The notes under the pieces: model-generated
Told to the model about the DNA's origin: nothing
Database searches by the model: none
Seen by the model: the letters and a program-made list of their open reading frames with translations, nothing else
Assembly (NCBI GenBank): GCA_003117195.1
Contig: BDSI01000119.1
Span: 209,378 to 273,377, forward strand
Direction of reading: 5' to 3'
From: Eudorina sp. 2006-703-Eu-15
Lineage: Eukaryota; Chlorophyta; Chlorophyceae; Chlamydomonadales; Volvocaceae
Length of the DNA: 64,000 nucleotides
Program-made: the position numbers and the translations under genes
Shown: positions 26,456-37,990 of the stretch, piece by piece
How positions within the stretch are numbered: the stretch's first letter is position 1
Layout: the number at the start of each line of letters is the position of its first letter

Positions 26456-28370
26456 AGCGAAACCCTTAAAGCGTTTCCCAGCAAATTGGCAACTAAGAAA
26501 AGGCTTGAAGACGAACAGTTGATACCGGATGACGAGGCAAGTTCAGCTGCTTCAAATTTACACAGATTGCACTTGTCCTACTTCTTTCATATATTGTATG
26601 GAAAACGGTTGCGCAACGTTCAACCTCCGCGGCCTGGTGGCCTTTTAACCGCGTCACTCTCGTACATGGCCTCACGGCCGTCTCTCACACATCGCGCAAA
26701 TGCGCGAGGCATGCATCGCACATGACCCGCACATGACCCGGAGACTCATCTTCTATTTCCTGCATTAATTATTTGCGCATTGATAATGATCCCGAGGCCA
26801 AAGAATGAAAAGTACAAGGTAGGTACCGGTACACAATGGACATTTGCGCACGTCTGATTCTCGACTTCCAGCGTAGGTTGCAATTTTTACATGACAAAAA
26901 TATTCAACATACACATTCGGAAAATGTCCGGTTAACTTGAAGGTTGAAGCGAGTTCGTGGACGCCACGTCACCGGCTGATGCAGGATTGACAGATATGGT
27001 TGCATATATGTTTCCTTGATGCAGTTAATTTAAGCATGCATGCTTCAATTCTTTCGAATTCGGAGTTTTTTTGGGGTGGTTTAGGCGAATCGGGTCGTTG
27101 TGTGTTGATCAGCGGGCACTGTGTTGAATTTTGCATAAAAATCGCAAGGATAATGATAAAAATTACCCATAATTGATTTTTCGAAAACACGTTTCGGGTA
27201 TGCCATAGTCCTCCTCCATTCGGCGCTTTTCGGCACTCGTCCTCAGGAGTCGACGACTTGTTCCGACCGTTCCCGGCAGACCTCTCAAGAAATCCATACA
27301 AACAATCTTATTAAATAAATCATTAGAAACATATACATGATACGCAAACCACATGTCTTGAACCTCAACCCGACGAACGAGGCCCCAACGGCGAAAGCGG
27401 TGGGACGAGCTCCGCCGCATCAATCCCACGAAAATAACAATAATGCCGTTTTAACCATGATATTGCGCCCTAATCCATTGACAGCAGGAGTCCTAGTTGT
27501 CGTGTTAGCGTCGCGTGTCGTGTCAGCTGGTCGATGACAGACGAAGCGCCATCACCCACACTGGTGGTGAAGGAAGACCGCGCCGCCAAGGCGCGCCAGG
27601 CAGATACCACAATCCTACCGAAAACCCGCGCCGGGGCCGCTCTACTCGAAAATTATCCGTGTGGGCTCGGTCGGGAAGCCATCCCGTTCATGGGCGACCG
27701 GCCGTTATTACAAATGAAACAAGGCCCAAACCAGGGCCCACAAGAAGCCCTTGCCAGCGACCTACCCTTAGCCGACAGCCAGTCCCATTCCCGAGCAGTG
27801 TGCGTGGCTGCTAGTCCTAGGCTAGTTCTAGGCTAGTCGTGGTTGGCCACGACCCACGATGTCACGCCGATTGACTGCACCCGTCACTTTACTGCTCCAA
27901 TTCGGTTATTTCCGGTTATCGTGAGTTGTCGTGTGATTCGGTTTCCCCTTTTCTTTCGGTTTCGGGACTATCTCCGATGGTAGAGTGTCGTACTTGTTTG
28001 TCTTGTGATCTAGGTCGAGGCGTTGCCTTTGTGCTTTGTCTCGATTTGCTCTTCGGCAATAGCCGATGAGCAACTAGTAGGCCCCTTTCGTTAGGTTATG
28101 GGCCTGGCCTAGCGGAAGAGACATGTAAGGTCGTTCATCACATCATTCGTTTCCTGGACCGAGCCTCTGTTCCATTGTCATTATCTTACACACATAGTGC
28201 TTACATCCGCGTTACGGACAGCTGCGCGGCGTCGCTTCTGTGTGTGTGGTACATGGTTGGGGGTGCGTAACCCCATACCTGCACATACCCATACGAGCCG
28301 GAGGCCCAAGGGCAAACAAAACGCCCAAAAGCACTGGTTTGCAATACCGCATTAACAGGAGTCGACGAGA
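26456..28370. other. Intergenic, possible retroelement-derived DNA
   Basis: AT-richer DNA upstream of copy 1. Around 26620-26650 a CGCGGCCTGGTGGCC block matches one at about 32950 upstream of copy 2, so the duplicated unit included promoter-side sequence. 27534-27836 holds a 100-codon plus-strand frame starting MTDEAPSPTLVVKEDRAAKA; I do not recognise it. 27840-28370 may be the 3' UTR of the LINE fragment that follows. Confidence 0.4.
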
Positions 28371-28850
28371 CTAGCGCCCAAAGGGCACGATAGAATTACG
28401 GTGAGCCCACATGCGCTCCAACATCTTTGCCAAACGAGCCGGATCCCAGGCAATCGCCTCCCTCATCGTATTAGGGCGGTGAAACCCTTCCTCAGCGCGT
28501 ATTGCATCGTAAGCCGGGCAGTCGAGTAGAACATGCTTCTCATCTTCAACCTGGTCTTCAGAGCGGCAGCAACGGCAGACCCGTTGTCCTCTAGGGACAT
28601 GGTGCCTACCCCTCCGCGCCCTGTTAGACTCAAGTGCCCAACAACAAAGCCTGAATTGCATTAGCTTGCGGTGCGCAGAACGGGGGATAAAAACTGTAGC
28701 GCGCGGTTGCCACATAACGGCCGCCGCACCCATAAACGACAGGCCCATCCAATGCTTCGCTTCTGCAATGGACCAGCCAGCTGAGCCTACCTTCGGCCTT
28801 GCCTCCGGTGTCGCGAACCTACAACAGCGATTCTGCTGCCTTTACGATGG
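28371..28850 (-). mobile_element. Non-LTR retrotransposon (LINE) 3' fragment
   Basis: About 155 codons stay open to the stop at 28371. The frame includes AKHWMGLSFMGAAAVMWQP, then AHRKLMQFRLCCWALESNRA and a zinc-knuckle region CRCCRSEDQVEDEKHVLLDC. The C-x2-C...H-x4-C pattern after a basic stretch is the reverse-transcriptase-associated zinc-binding domain (zf-RVT) found at the C-terminus of LINE polyproteins. The frame is broken upstream by a TAA near 28850, and no reverse transcriptase core is present. This is therefore a 5'-truncated copy, as usual for LINEs. It lies between the two dioxygenase copies. Confidence 0.65.
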
Positions 28851-30574
28851 CACGTTATTTCTGATCTCATGTTGATGCAGACTCGTTTGAATGGGAGTAT
28901 GGGACTGCCAACAAGCGCGCATGATACGTCGGAGAGCAGTCATACGGCCTGACAACGAGGGCGCGTGCGCCGCCCTCGGGTACCCGTCGAGACGCCCCGC
29001 TCTGTACGTCTCATCCGCCCGGTGCGCGGATGACCCGTTGCGGCGCCGCCCCACCCGCACGGACCGGAAGCGCGCCAGCCCGAGATGCGTGCCTGCTGCG
29101 GTGTTGCGATGGTCAGGGAAAACAACAACGCTGTGCCCTCTCTCCCTCCTCCTGTTTGCCGGAAGGACCCCTAACGGCCAATGCGATTAATATGCATGGC
29201 CGATCCACGACACGTGTACGGCATGAATGCATATGGTCAGGGGTGCCCGACAATCCTAACACCCGTGCATCCGTCAGTCTTGCAGGCCAAGGAACTTGCC
29301 TCGTACCAGGCCGCATAGGGACAGGAGTGACATCACCGCCTGGTGCAGGACGAGTACTACGCGGAGGGGGGTCATGTGGGCAAACATGCTGAGGGTTGTA
29401 TGCGTTCTGCATGCTTAATGGTAAGAAATGTACTTACGATAGATGATGTCCCAGTGCACCCCGGTCATGTACGGCGTGGTGCCACACCTGGCTGTCTCTA
29501 TCGCTCAGAAGCAAGGCAATGAGCTCACGCTTCAGTCTTGGAGAGGAAGAGAACAACGTCGAGCTTCGCTCGCGTTGCCATAAAAATAGCAGCCCAAACG
29601 ACCGTACGACCGCCTGTCGTACAACCACCAGTACGTCATAACTAACCAACCTGCTTGGGAACCGCAACGGGACAAAGCACCAACGGTGCCTGACAGCGAC
29701 CACCCGGGCTGCAAGCTGCGGCACAGAATGTAACTGGTGCTATCTGATGGCATTCATGTGGAATGCCTACACCTATACCGTATACGGTTGAAAGGGTCTG
29801 GATATCTGGATAATTACACAGGCGTTTGGAGGAACGCATCGTACATGTGGGGACATGCCTCGCACATCTACCTCCAATCGGCAAACTGGATCCAGCAAAG
29901 GTCATTGGTCGGGTACGTCCCTGCCCACTGCCCCTCGCCCTTATGTGATCGGCCAAAACAAGGCAAGCGCGCTTGTAAACGGCACATCAAGCCGTTAATC
30001 AAAAGCAATGAAATTGCTGCTCGGCTGACGAACCAACAGACCAACAAAAAGTCGCGTGCTGCACGCAACTAACACGGGAAAATGTCGTGATCTCAGTAAG
30101 CATAGACTATTCGTGCGCATTACTGCGGCACGCGGATCCGTTCCAAGTGGGTCCGTTCCAAGATACACCGCACCCCCAACTGGGTTTGGGTATGTAACGT
30201 TAACAAGCACACCGCTCCTGCACCCCTCGAATGGTAACGTTCGTTGGTACGTTGCAATATCAGACAGTTCACCAGGTGACACAGTTCATTCGCCCCCCCA
30301 GCGTAATTCAAATACTGTATTCACACCGGTTCATCACACCCACACCTCCCTGCCCAGTCCCAGTCCACACTCCATCCGTCAGGAATGGCCCATGTGCGCC
30401 GCGTTGCGCCATTAAAAATGCAAGAAAAATCAAGCGGGTGAAGAATGTATGCTGTACTGCAGCATCTGTAATATAGATAATAGACGTCTGTTATCAGCGA
30501 AACGGAGTTGGCGGTACGCGCGCTAACACGCCCGAGCAAGCTGTGTGTCAAGTTGCACAAAGGATGCCCTCCCC
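28851..30574. other. Intergenic, no supported gene
   Basis: Mixed-composition DNA without a splice-consistent coding pattern. A minus-strand TGTAA at 29818-29814 is a possible poly(A) signal for dioxygenase copy 2. Confidence 0.45.
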
Positions 30575-32774
30575 TCACTCCGCCTCCTGCGGGATGCCCG
30601 GCGCGGCCCCCTGTATGATGATCCCGCCCCGCTTGCCCGGCACCACACTGCCCGCCATGATCTCCGCGTAGCACTCGGGCAGCGGGCGGTCGTTGGGCGG
30701 CGACAGCCACAGGCGCAGCAGGTGGCGCGTGTGCTGCGGGCTGTCCCTGAAGGCCCCTCGGTAGTGCAGGCAGGTGTGGTTGGACAGCAGCTGCACGTCG
30801 CCGGGCCGCAGCACCATGCGGATGGACAGCTCGGGGCCCGAGGCCAGCTCGTTGAACAGCTTCATGGCCTCATAGTGGGCGGGCTGCAGCTTGGGCACCT
30901 CGGCGTGCCGCTGGCTGAGCAGGTAGTAGTTGTCCGAGTAGTTGACGGACAGGTAGCCGCGGTGGTAGTTGAACACGGGGATCTCGAAGAACGGCTTCTT
31001 GCCTGGCGGGAGGGGGGACAAAGGGACGAGGGAGTTATTGTCAGGTTTGAATTCCGTACGACAGATGCAACAAGCGTGTGTATGCGCCCAGGATAGATTA
31101 CTTATCGCTGTGTCTTTAAACGGACACAACATTACGAGCAACCGTTGGCGCTCACGCTCCTTACCTTCCGGCACCTCCGACTTGCGGTCGAAGAACCAGG
31201 GGCCCGCCAGCACCGGCGCCAGGTGCGGCGCGCGGCGGAGGATCTCGTTGTGTACGGAGATGGAAGATGACCAGCCGCTGTCACCGCCCTCCTCCGCGTC
31301 GGACAGGCACAGCAGCGCTGCGGGGCGGGGTGGCAGCGGGCACACAACCTCAGGAAGGCATGGTTTTGAGGTGGCAGGAAGGCAACGCCTTCCTTGGCAC
31401 ATTCAAGTGCGACCCACATGCGACCCACATCGCGAAGATGGTCCGAATGCCACAACGCACATGAAACAGAACAGCCCCGGCGAAACAGGAAGAGCGCGCA
31501 ACCCGCCGCGCCACTCACAGACAAGGTCGGCCGGGCCGTCGTTGTGCCAGGGCTGCGCGGCGTTGGTGGCGTACAGGCGGGTGAGCGGGTTCTTGGGGTC
31601 ATGTCCGATGTCCTTGATGTGGCCGATCAGATGCCCCTTGGCGTTCTGCGGCACCGCCCGGCCCCAGTGCAGACCCAGGATCCAGTACGCGGCCAGCTGC
31701 TGCTGCCGGCTGTAGCGCCACACGGGCACACCGCGGACCAGCGCCCAGCCGCGGCCGAACTGCGCCTCGCGACCGGCCTCCAGCAACGGACCGGACAGCG
31801 TGGGCAGCTCGAAGTCGGACTGATCCACGTCCTGCGATGGGGTTGTAACAGGGGTTACGAGTTTTGAGAGTCATGGTGTGTCATCTAGTTGGCATAGTCC
31901 TGCGACTGGTCCACGTCCTGCGCGCAATCAATCGGCCATTAGCTCTCTGATGCGAACGCACAAGGTGAATGGGACTTCAGCAAAGACAGGCGCATTGGGC
32001 TCGTCGGTGAGCGGCGTCGAGACCGTGGGTCGGCCACACAACACTGCTCGTGGCGCCGCAGTCCTTCGCCGTTTCTCCCCTTGTCGCCACCGCGGCGCGC
32101 CGTGTACATGTCCCTTCCAAAATGCTGACGAGTCCACCACGACACGCTTCATCCTCTTATGCTCTCGCGCCACCTGTCCACCAAGACCCATTGCACCTCC
32201 CCCACGGACCAGCGGCACTGAACGGCCGCAACCGGCGCGCTGGTGCCCTCCAAGTCCGGATCTCCGAGTCACGCCCTCCGCTTTCCCCTTCCCACCTGCA
32301 GCCTCTTTCCGCTGGCCAGCACCGCCTCCACCGCCGCATCCAGCTCCGCCACGTGCTCGGGGGTCAGGTGCAGCATGTGGTCCTCCAGGACGGGGTAGTC
32401 GGCGGCGGTCCAGGCATCGGGACCTTCGATGAGGCTGAACGGCACCACGGAACCCTGCCTGAACATTGCAACATGGCATGAAAAAGAAGCTCTTATGTCA
32501 ACACGTCATTAAATGGATCCATTGTGTGATAAGTCGCCAAGTGGCAAGGCTGAGTAATGAAACAATTCTAGCCCAACCGAAAGTAGTCGTGGCTGCGAGT
32601 TAACCGTTATCTTTATACTGTTAAGTATATCTTGTATCCATAATTATTATGGCACGTTCGGCGGTTCATGAGCCTCTAGTTTCGTTTGAAGCATAAAGTC
32701 TGCTTGTCACACAAAAGCTTCCATCGGTAAACGTGAGTAGGGCATTACCTGCTGGTTGCAATTGTGGGAGACAT
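30575..32774 (-). CDS. TauD/TfdA-like Fe(II)/2-oxoglutarate dioxygenase, copy 2
   Basis: Paralogue of 24575-26455. Exons: 32774-32749, 32458-32296, 31831-31519, 31317-31165, 31002-30575. Their lengths (26, 163, 313, 153, 428) equal those of copy 1 exactly, giving 360 aa. The first micro-exon encodes MSPTIATS instead of MATELKTS but ends at the same AG|GTAATG donor. All iron and 2-oxoglutarate residues are kept (H159, D161, H298, R315). Downstream exons differ by a handful of mostly silent changes, while introns and the 3' flank are clearly diverged. Homology stops within a few bases of the stop codon. Intron 2 contains a duplicated piece of exon 3's start at 31899-31922. Copy 2's introns are distinct, so it is not a processed copy. 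Confidence 0.88.
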
Positions 32775-33210
32775 TGAACAAGTACCTTGAATGTGTAAGA
32801 GATAGATAGAGAGTGCCGGAACCTACGTTATTGTTCAAGATGTGTGAGCTCGCTTGAAAACAATGACCCTAGAAACCCTATAAACTAGAAGGACATGTCC
32901 TTCTTCTGGCATAAGTTGTGCATGTCATACGTGTTGCGCGTGCGATGCTCGCGGCCTGGCGGCCTTACAACGGACTTTTCAGTTCAGCAGGCCTCTTGGC
33001 CTCAACGCCCCACAACTGTCATCCGCCCGTCGTCTCTGGAAATAAGCGCGAGTTTTGAAAATACATCAGGAATTATTGCATCGTATGCCAAGACGTCTGC
33101 AATTTTGTGGGCGTGGGTGAACGCACTGACCGTCGATTGCCGCTTCGCGCTTCAGTTGTCATCGCCGGTTCCCGGCGACAAACACATACGCGACAGTCGT
33201 CCATCTTTGT
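32775..33210. other. Intergenic between divergent genes
   Basis: The 436 bp hold the 5' regions of dioxygenase copy 2 (minus) and the alpha/beta-hydrolase (plus). The CGCGGCCTGGCGGCCTTA block near 32950 is shared with the region upstream of copy 1. No defined promoter element was recognised. Confidence 0.45.
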
Positions 33211-36200
33211 ATGCAAAGATGGACTGTGGACGCTGCCTCGTTGGTGAGTAGCGAACCGGTACTTCCCTCGCTCGATGGTGTCCGCGGCCTCACGGACTTC
33301 ACCAACGTTGTGTGCCTCGAAGCTCCTCCAAGCTGCTGTCAATCCGTAAATGATTGTAAAAATATATATAGATTCTTTGATACATTGCATCATGAAATTA
33401 AGCAGCTACAACCCTTCGACCCGCATCGACCGCAGGTGTCCTTTGCGCTTGTTGTTGCCGCGACTGCTGCGCTGCCACCTGCTGTTGCAATAAGCCTGGC
33501 ATGCTGTGAATTGGCCTTCGCGGCGTCGGCAGCTGTTCGTTTTAGCGCGCACAGTGCTCCAGTCGATGCTGCCAAAACCTCGAGTGCAACCGGCCGCAAA
33601 CGGACAGCTTCCCCTTTCAGCATCCGAATTTTTGGAGCTCTTGAAAAGAGTCAGCCAGATGCATCTCAGCAGCAGCAACAACAACAACAACAGCAACATC
33701 ATTTTGGAGGTTTTTCATTGGACCGCAGCCACGTCCTCGGAGACGCAGTGGCGAACGGATGCTCACATGCTGAGCAAGTTGCTGATAAGCTCTTCGACGA
33801 ACGGGTAGGTCGGATTTAACGTACTGTACAGCCGGTACAGCACACGTATCTATTGCGAGGGCTGCTGGATGTGTTCCTGGCTTTTGTGCAATTTGCGAAT
33901 TATGAATTGCATGACGGACTCGAATACCTATCCGGGCAGTTGCATATTTTGCTGTGACAAAATGCAGTCATGTTATGGGTTGCTGCAATGCACCGTTCGA
34001 ACGCGGTTTGCGGGCCTTGCATGCGTCTCGTCGAACTTAGCGGATGCACCCCATCCCGCAATCGGATTGCGGAATGATGTTGGCGTGAACGGGCGATGAC
34101 CGATCGGCTTTGGGGCCACATATGCAGCAGACAGCACTTGTCAGATTGGCCCACATCAATTCTCCGCCGGCATACGTCATTACGTGTCTTGACCCAGAAC
34201 CCATGGCGCCGTGCCGGGCTTCTTTCACAGCTTCCCGTCCTCACTTCCGCATCCGCGTTCCCTCATCGATCTCGCCCGCCTCCCACCCCGATGTCGATCC
34301 TCCCCGGCCCCTCTCCAGGAGGGCCACCTGGACCTGCTCCAGGGGGGCCACCTGCTCGCGCAGTGGTTCAGCGGCCTGGCGGGACCCCACCAGCTGCACG
34401 TCAGCCACGTCACCCAACTGCTGTCGTACCTGCTGCTGCCGCAGCCGACGGCGCAGACCGTGCCAGCAACTGCCACTGCGGGAGTGCCCTCCACCCTGGC
34501 GAATGACGCCCGCAGCGACGGCACCACCACCACCAACCACCACAAGAACAACAACGACGACAACAGCTCGGAGAAACACAGCACATCAGCCTCGTCGTCT
34601 GTCTTCCACGTGCCATGCCCCCGAATCCGCACCTGGGCCTCCCGCCTCATGGACCTTGTACACCACCACCCACACGCGCAGCACGCGGAGCAGGCGCAGC
34701 ACGAAGCTCCGACGGCCGCGGCAACCAACGCGGCTGCCGCCGCCGCGCCGGACGCCAAGCTCCTGGCCTGCTCCACCGACCCGTTGGTCGCCAGCTACCG
34801 CCCCCTGGTCTTCTACCTGCTGACCGAGGCAGTAGCCGCCGCCACTCACTTGGCTCTGCTGGTCATGGGCTTCCGTGCTACTGCCACCCCTAACGGCACC
34901 GCCACCGTCTACACCTGGGCGCCTTCGGCTGACGCAGCCGCCCCTGCCGCTGAAGCGACTGCCTCGGCGACTGCCCCGGGTCAGAAGACAGCCAGCTCTG
35001 GCGACGACGGGGACGAGGCCGACTCCTCCCCGCTGGTGTTCCTTCACGGCATCGGTCTGGGTCTTACGCCCTACCTGCGGCTGCTCAGTCGGCTGGTGGC
35101 CGCATCGCGGGGCAGGCGGCCGGTGTATGCCGTACAGTATAAGCACGTGTCCATGCGCCTGACCGCCACCATCCCCGCGCCGCACGAGGTGGCGGCGGAC
35201 GTGGCGGCGTTTCTGGTTTCGAGGGTGAGCGTCCGAGGCGCAGGGGCTTGGCGGAGGTGTAATGACGGAGGGTAGGGCCGCATGGCTTGTCGTGGGGGTT
35301 GCGGTAGGACCGGGGATGGCGTACCGCAGGGGGCTTCCCTTGCACAAGATGTCGCCACACACGCAGGCGGGGCGGCATGGCCCTTGAGTCCGGAGCCCCT
35401 CATGACCCCCTGCAAGAACTCGGGCAGCCTACCTACCTCCCTGACGACCCAGTGTAAACATGTCGTCCGCCTCATGTCGTACTGTCGTGCAGGGCGTCAC
35501 CCGTATGTCCCTGCTGGCCCACTCGTACGGCACCCTGATCGCCTCGGCCCTCATCAAGCTCGCCGCCGCCTCGCCCTCCGCGCCCGCCGTCGCCCGCCTC
35601 ACCCTCGTCGACCCCGTCTGGTGGGTGGGCGGCGATGGGTCACCCAAGGGCAAAGAAAGGGGCTAGATCTACAGACCAGGGGCCTTCCCGGATTTGCTCC
35701 CCATTTCTCGGATTAGCCTCTTAGATTTCCTGCGTTAGCACGCCTTGGCCCCGACTGTGCACCGCTTTCCATCCTTCATTCCTACCACCATTCCTGTCCA
35801 GTGTTTTGTTTTTGCACCGCCCATTCGCACAACTCCCAACCGCGGCCCGCCGCTTCGCCTCCCCTGCCGTCCTCACCTACCCGCAGCTTCGCCATGTTCC
35901 TGCCTCACCTGGTCCGTAACGCCATCTACCAGCAGCCTGTGGCGGCAACTTCAGAGCCGGAGGAGAAGCCGGAGTCCGCCTCCAGCCGCCGCAGTCTGCT
36001 GCGCAGCCTCATCAAAGGTGAGCAAGGTTTGATGGAGGTTACCAACCGAACAGTGTTCGATTTCCATACACGGTATTTCGTTTCCGAACTCGTTTTCCTG
36101 GCGCCTCCGCTACTCCATCTCTCCTGACCATCTGCATGCGCCTCCCTCCCTCCTACCCGCCCTCCGCCCTCCCAGGCTTGGTGGTGGCGGAGTTCCACTG

Positions 36201-37765
36201 CTCCGTGGCCCTCCGCCGGCGCCTGGACTGGGCCCGAGTCAACCTGTGGCCCTCGGAGCTGCCCGAGCGCACGAGTGTGGTGCTGTGCGGCCGGGACAAC
36301 CTGGTGCCGGTGCGGGAGGTGCGCAGGATACTGGTGAGTGGAGGGAAGGGACGAGGGAGGAGGGAGGGAGGGAGGGGGGAGGGAAGGCATAGCAGGTTCA
36401 GGGATCTGCAGTGGGAGATGGTGGAGCCGGGGCGAAGCGATATTGGATGGGTGCAAAAGCGTTTGGGGAATCCGGCTTTATGGCTTGTGTAAGTGAACTG
36501 CGCGTCAAGATGTCCTGTGTAGTGCCTTGATACGTGCTGCCCATAAGTTGTGAGCCCCTCCCCCATGACTAGCCCTGCCTAATCTGGTCTCGCCCGCCCC
36601 GCCCTCTTCTCCCAACCCCCTCCAGGCCAACCGCGCCGCGCTGCTGGGACCCTCCTGCCCGCACCCCTCCGTGCTCTTCCGCGAGCAGCTGGGCCACGGG
36701 GGCTTCCTGGCGGACGAGGACTGCCAGGCGGACGTGCTGGCGGCCGCGCTGGGGACGTCACGGCAGGCGGCCCAGGAGGCCATCGCCGCCGACGCCGCTG
36801 CGCCCGCTGACCAGACCTCGCAGCAGCCCCTCTCTTCAGCTGCCGCCGCCGCCGCCATGGCCCCGCAGGCCCTGCGCCGCTTGTTCAGCCGCCGCACCGC
36901 CGCCGCGGCCGCCGCTGGCCAGCAGCTGCCGCAGCCTGCGGCGTCCCTGGCGGAGACCTACGCGCTGGCCGCTGGACCCACCATCGAGGCGGTTGAGGCG
37001 GTCTGGTCGCAGCCTCTGGGCGCCTACTTCCTGGACTCCGCCGCGCTGGCGTCGCGCTTCTCCGACAACACCAACAGGGTCACCTCAGCCGCCCGTCTCT
37101 CACCTGAATGTCCGGACTACGCCTCGGATGGCCGGCAACGACCTTTCCGATCACCATCGCCGCAGCCGCCGCCGCAGCAGCAGCGTCAGCAGCAGCAGCA
37201 GATTCAGCGTCAGCGCCAGGCCCCTGGCCCCGCCGCGACCTCCCACTGGTGGCTACGGGCGCCGCCGTCCCTGCTGCCCGCGCCTGCTCAGCTTCCGACG
37301 TTCCCGCTTGCAGCTGCCGTACTTGTGGCGCTGGCCCTGGCCGGTGGGGAGGAGGACGCGTCGGAGGATCGCGTGTGCGGTACAGATTGTACGGGCGACA
37401 GCCCCAGCGTGCCATCGTTGGACGAGCGCACGCGGCTGGCGCTGCTTGCCGTACTGGGCGCCATGCTCGGAGGACAGGGTCAGACCCGGAAGCAGCAGCA
37501 GCAGCAGGATAAAGAAGGCAGCCCGCCTGCGCTGTCGCCGTTGCAGAACCTAGTGCTCCGAGACCAAATGAGAATGCGCCGTAGGCCCCGGGGCAGTAGC
37601 AGCGGTGGTGACGGCAGTAGCCGGCCCTGTGTCGTACCCGGAGCGTATGTACTGGATAGGATTGTCCGGCCCATCCCAGCCATGGTGGCACCGTTGCCTG
37701 TCGTACGGACTGTACGGCGACCTGCAGCGTCTGGCTCCGCCGGCCTAGCTCGTGTCTTGCGCTGA
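33211..37765 (+). CDS. Large alpha/beta-hydrolase
   Basis: Serine-hydrolase-fold protein, about 1016 aa. Well-supported exons: the downstream part of 34231-35224, then 35493-35620, 35887-36017, 36176-36333 and 36626-37765. The 5' exons 33211-33243, 33436-33804 and 33841-33938 close in phase but are provisional (the third donor, CA|GTTGCA, is weak). The provisional N-terminus has a hydrophobic stretch (VSFALVVAATAALPPAVAIS), hinting at membrane anchoring. Motifs in order: oxyanion HG in VFLHGIGLGL; nucleophile Ser in LLAHSYGT (GxSxG-like with Ala first); Asp in CGRDNLVP; His in LGHGGF. About 350 residues of Ala/Gln/Arg-rich sequence follow the His, far longer than a typical hydrolase. Substrate unknown (lipase/esterase-like). 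A TGTAA lies 221 bp after the stop. Confidence 0.78.
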
Positions 37766-37985
37766 GAGGGCCGCTACTTGTACGCCAGTCGATGACGGTC
37801 ACACGCGTCGGAACCGGGACTACAGAACGTCGTTTGTTCGGACCCTTCGCCCGGGGTTGTATGCGCCTGGGGTTGTATGGGGCTTATCGTTTCGGGCTTA
37901 CGCTCCTTGAGCGTCTTGAGGGCGCGGCCGCTGCCGACTCACAATCCTACAGGAGCCTGCATACGTTGACCGACGGTTCTTGAGG

Positions 37986-37990
37986 TGTAA
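37986..37990 (+). terminator. TGTAA poly(A) signal
   Basis: TGTAA, the volvocine-type poly(A) signal, 221 bp after the alpha/beta-hydrolase stop and followed by an A-rich stretch. Confidence 0.6.

Noticed and set aside
33506..33808. Alternative frame with Asn run as the hydrolase N-terminal exon
   Set aside because: It looks protein-like but begins at GTG and its donor phase does not match the following exon; the overlapping Gln-run frame closes in phase with exons on both sides. Not fully excluded.
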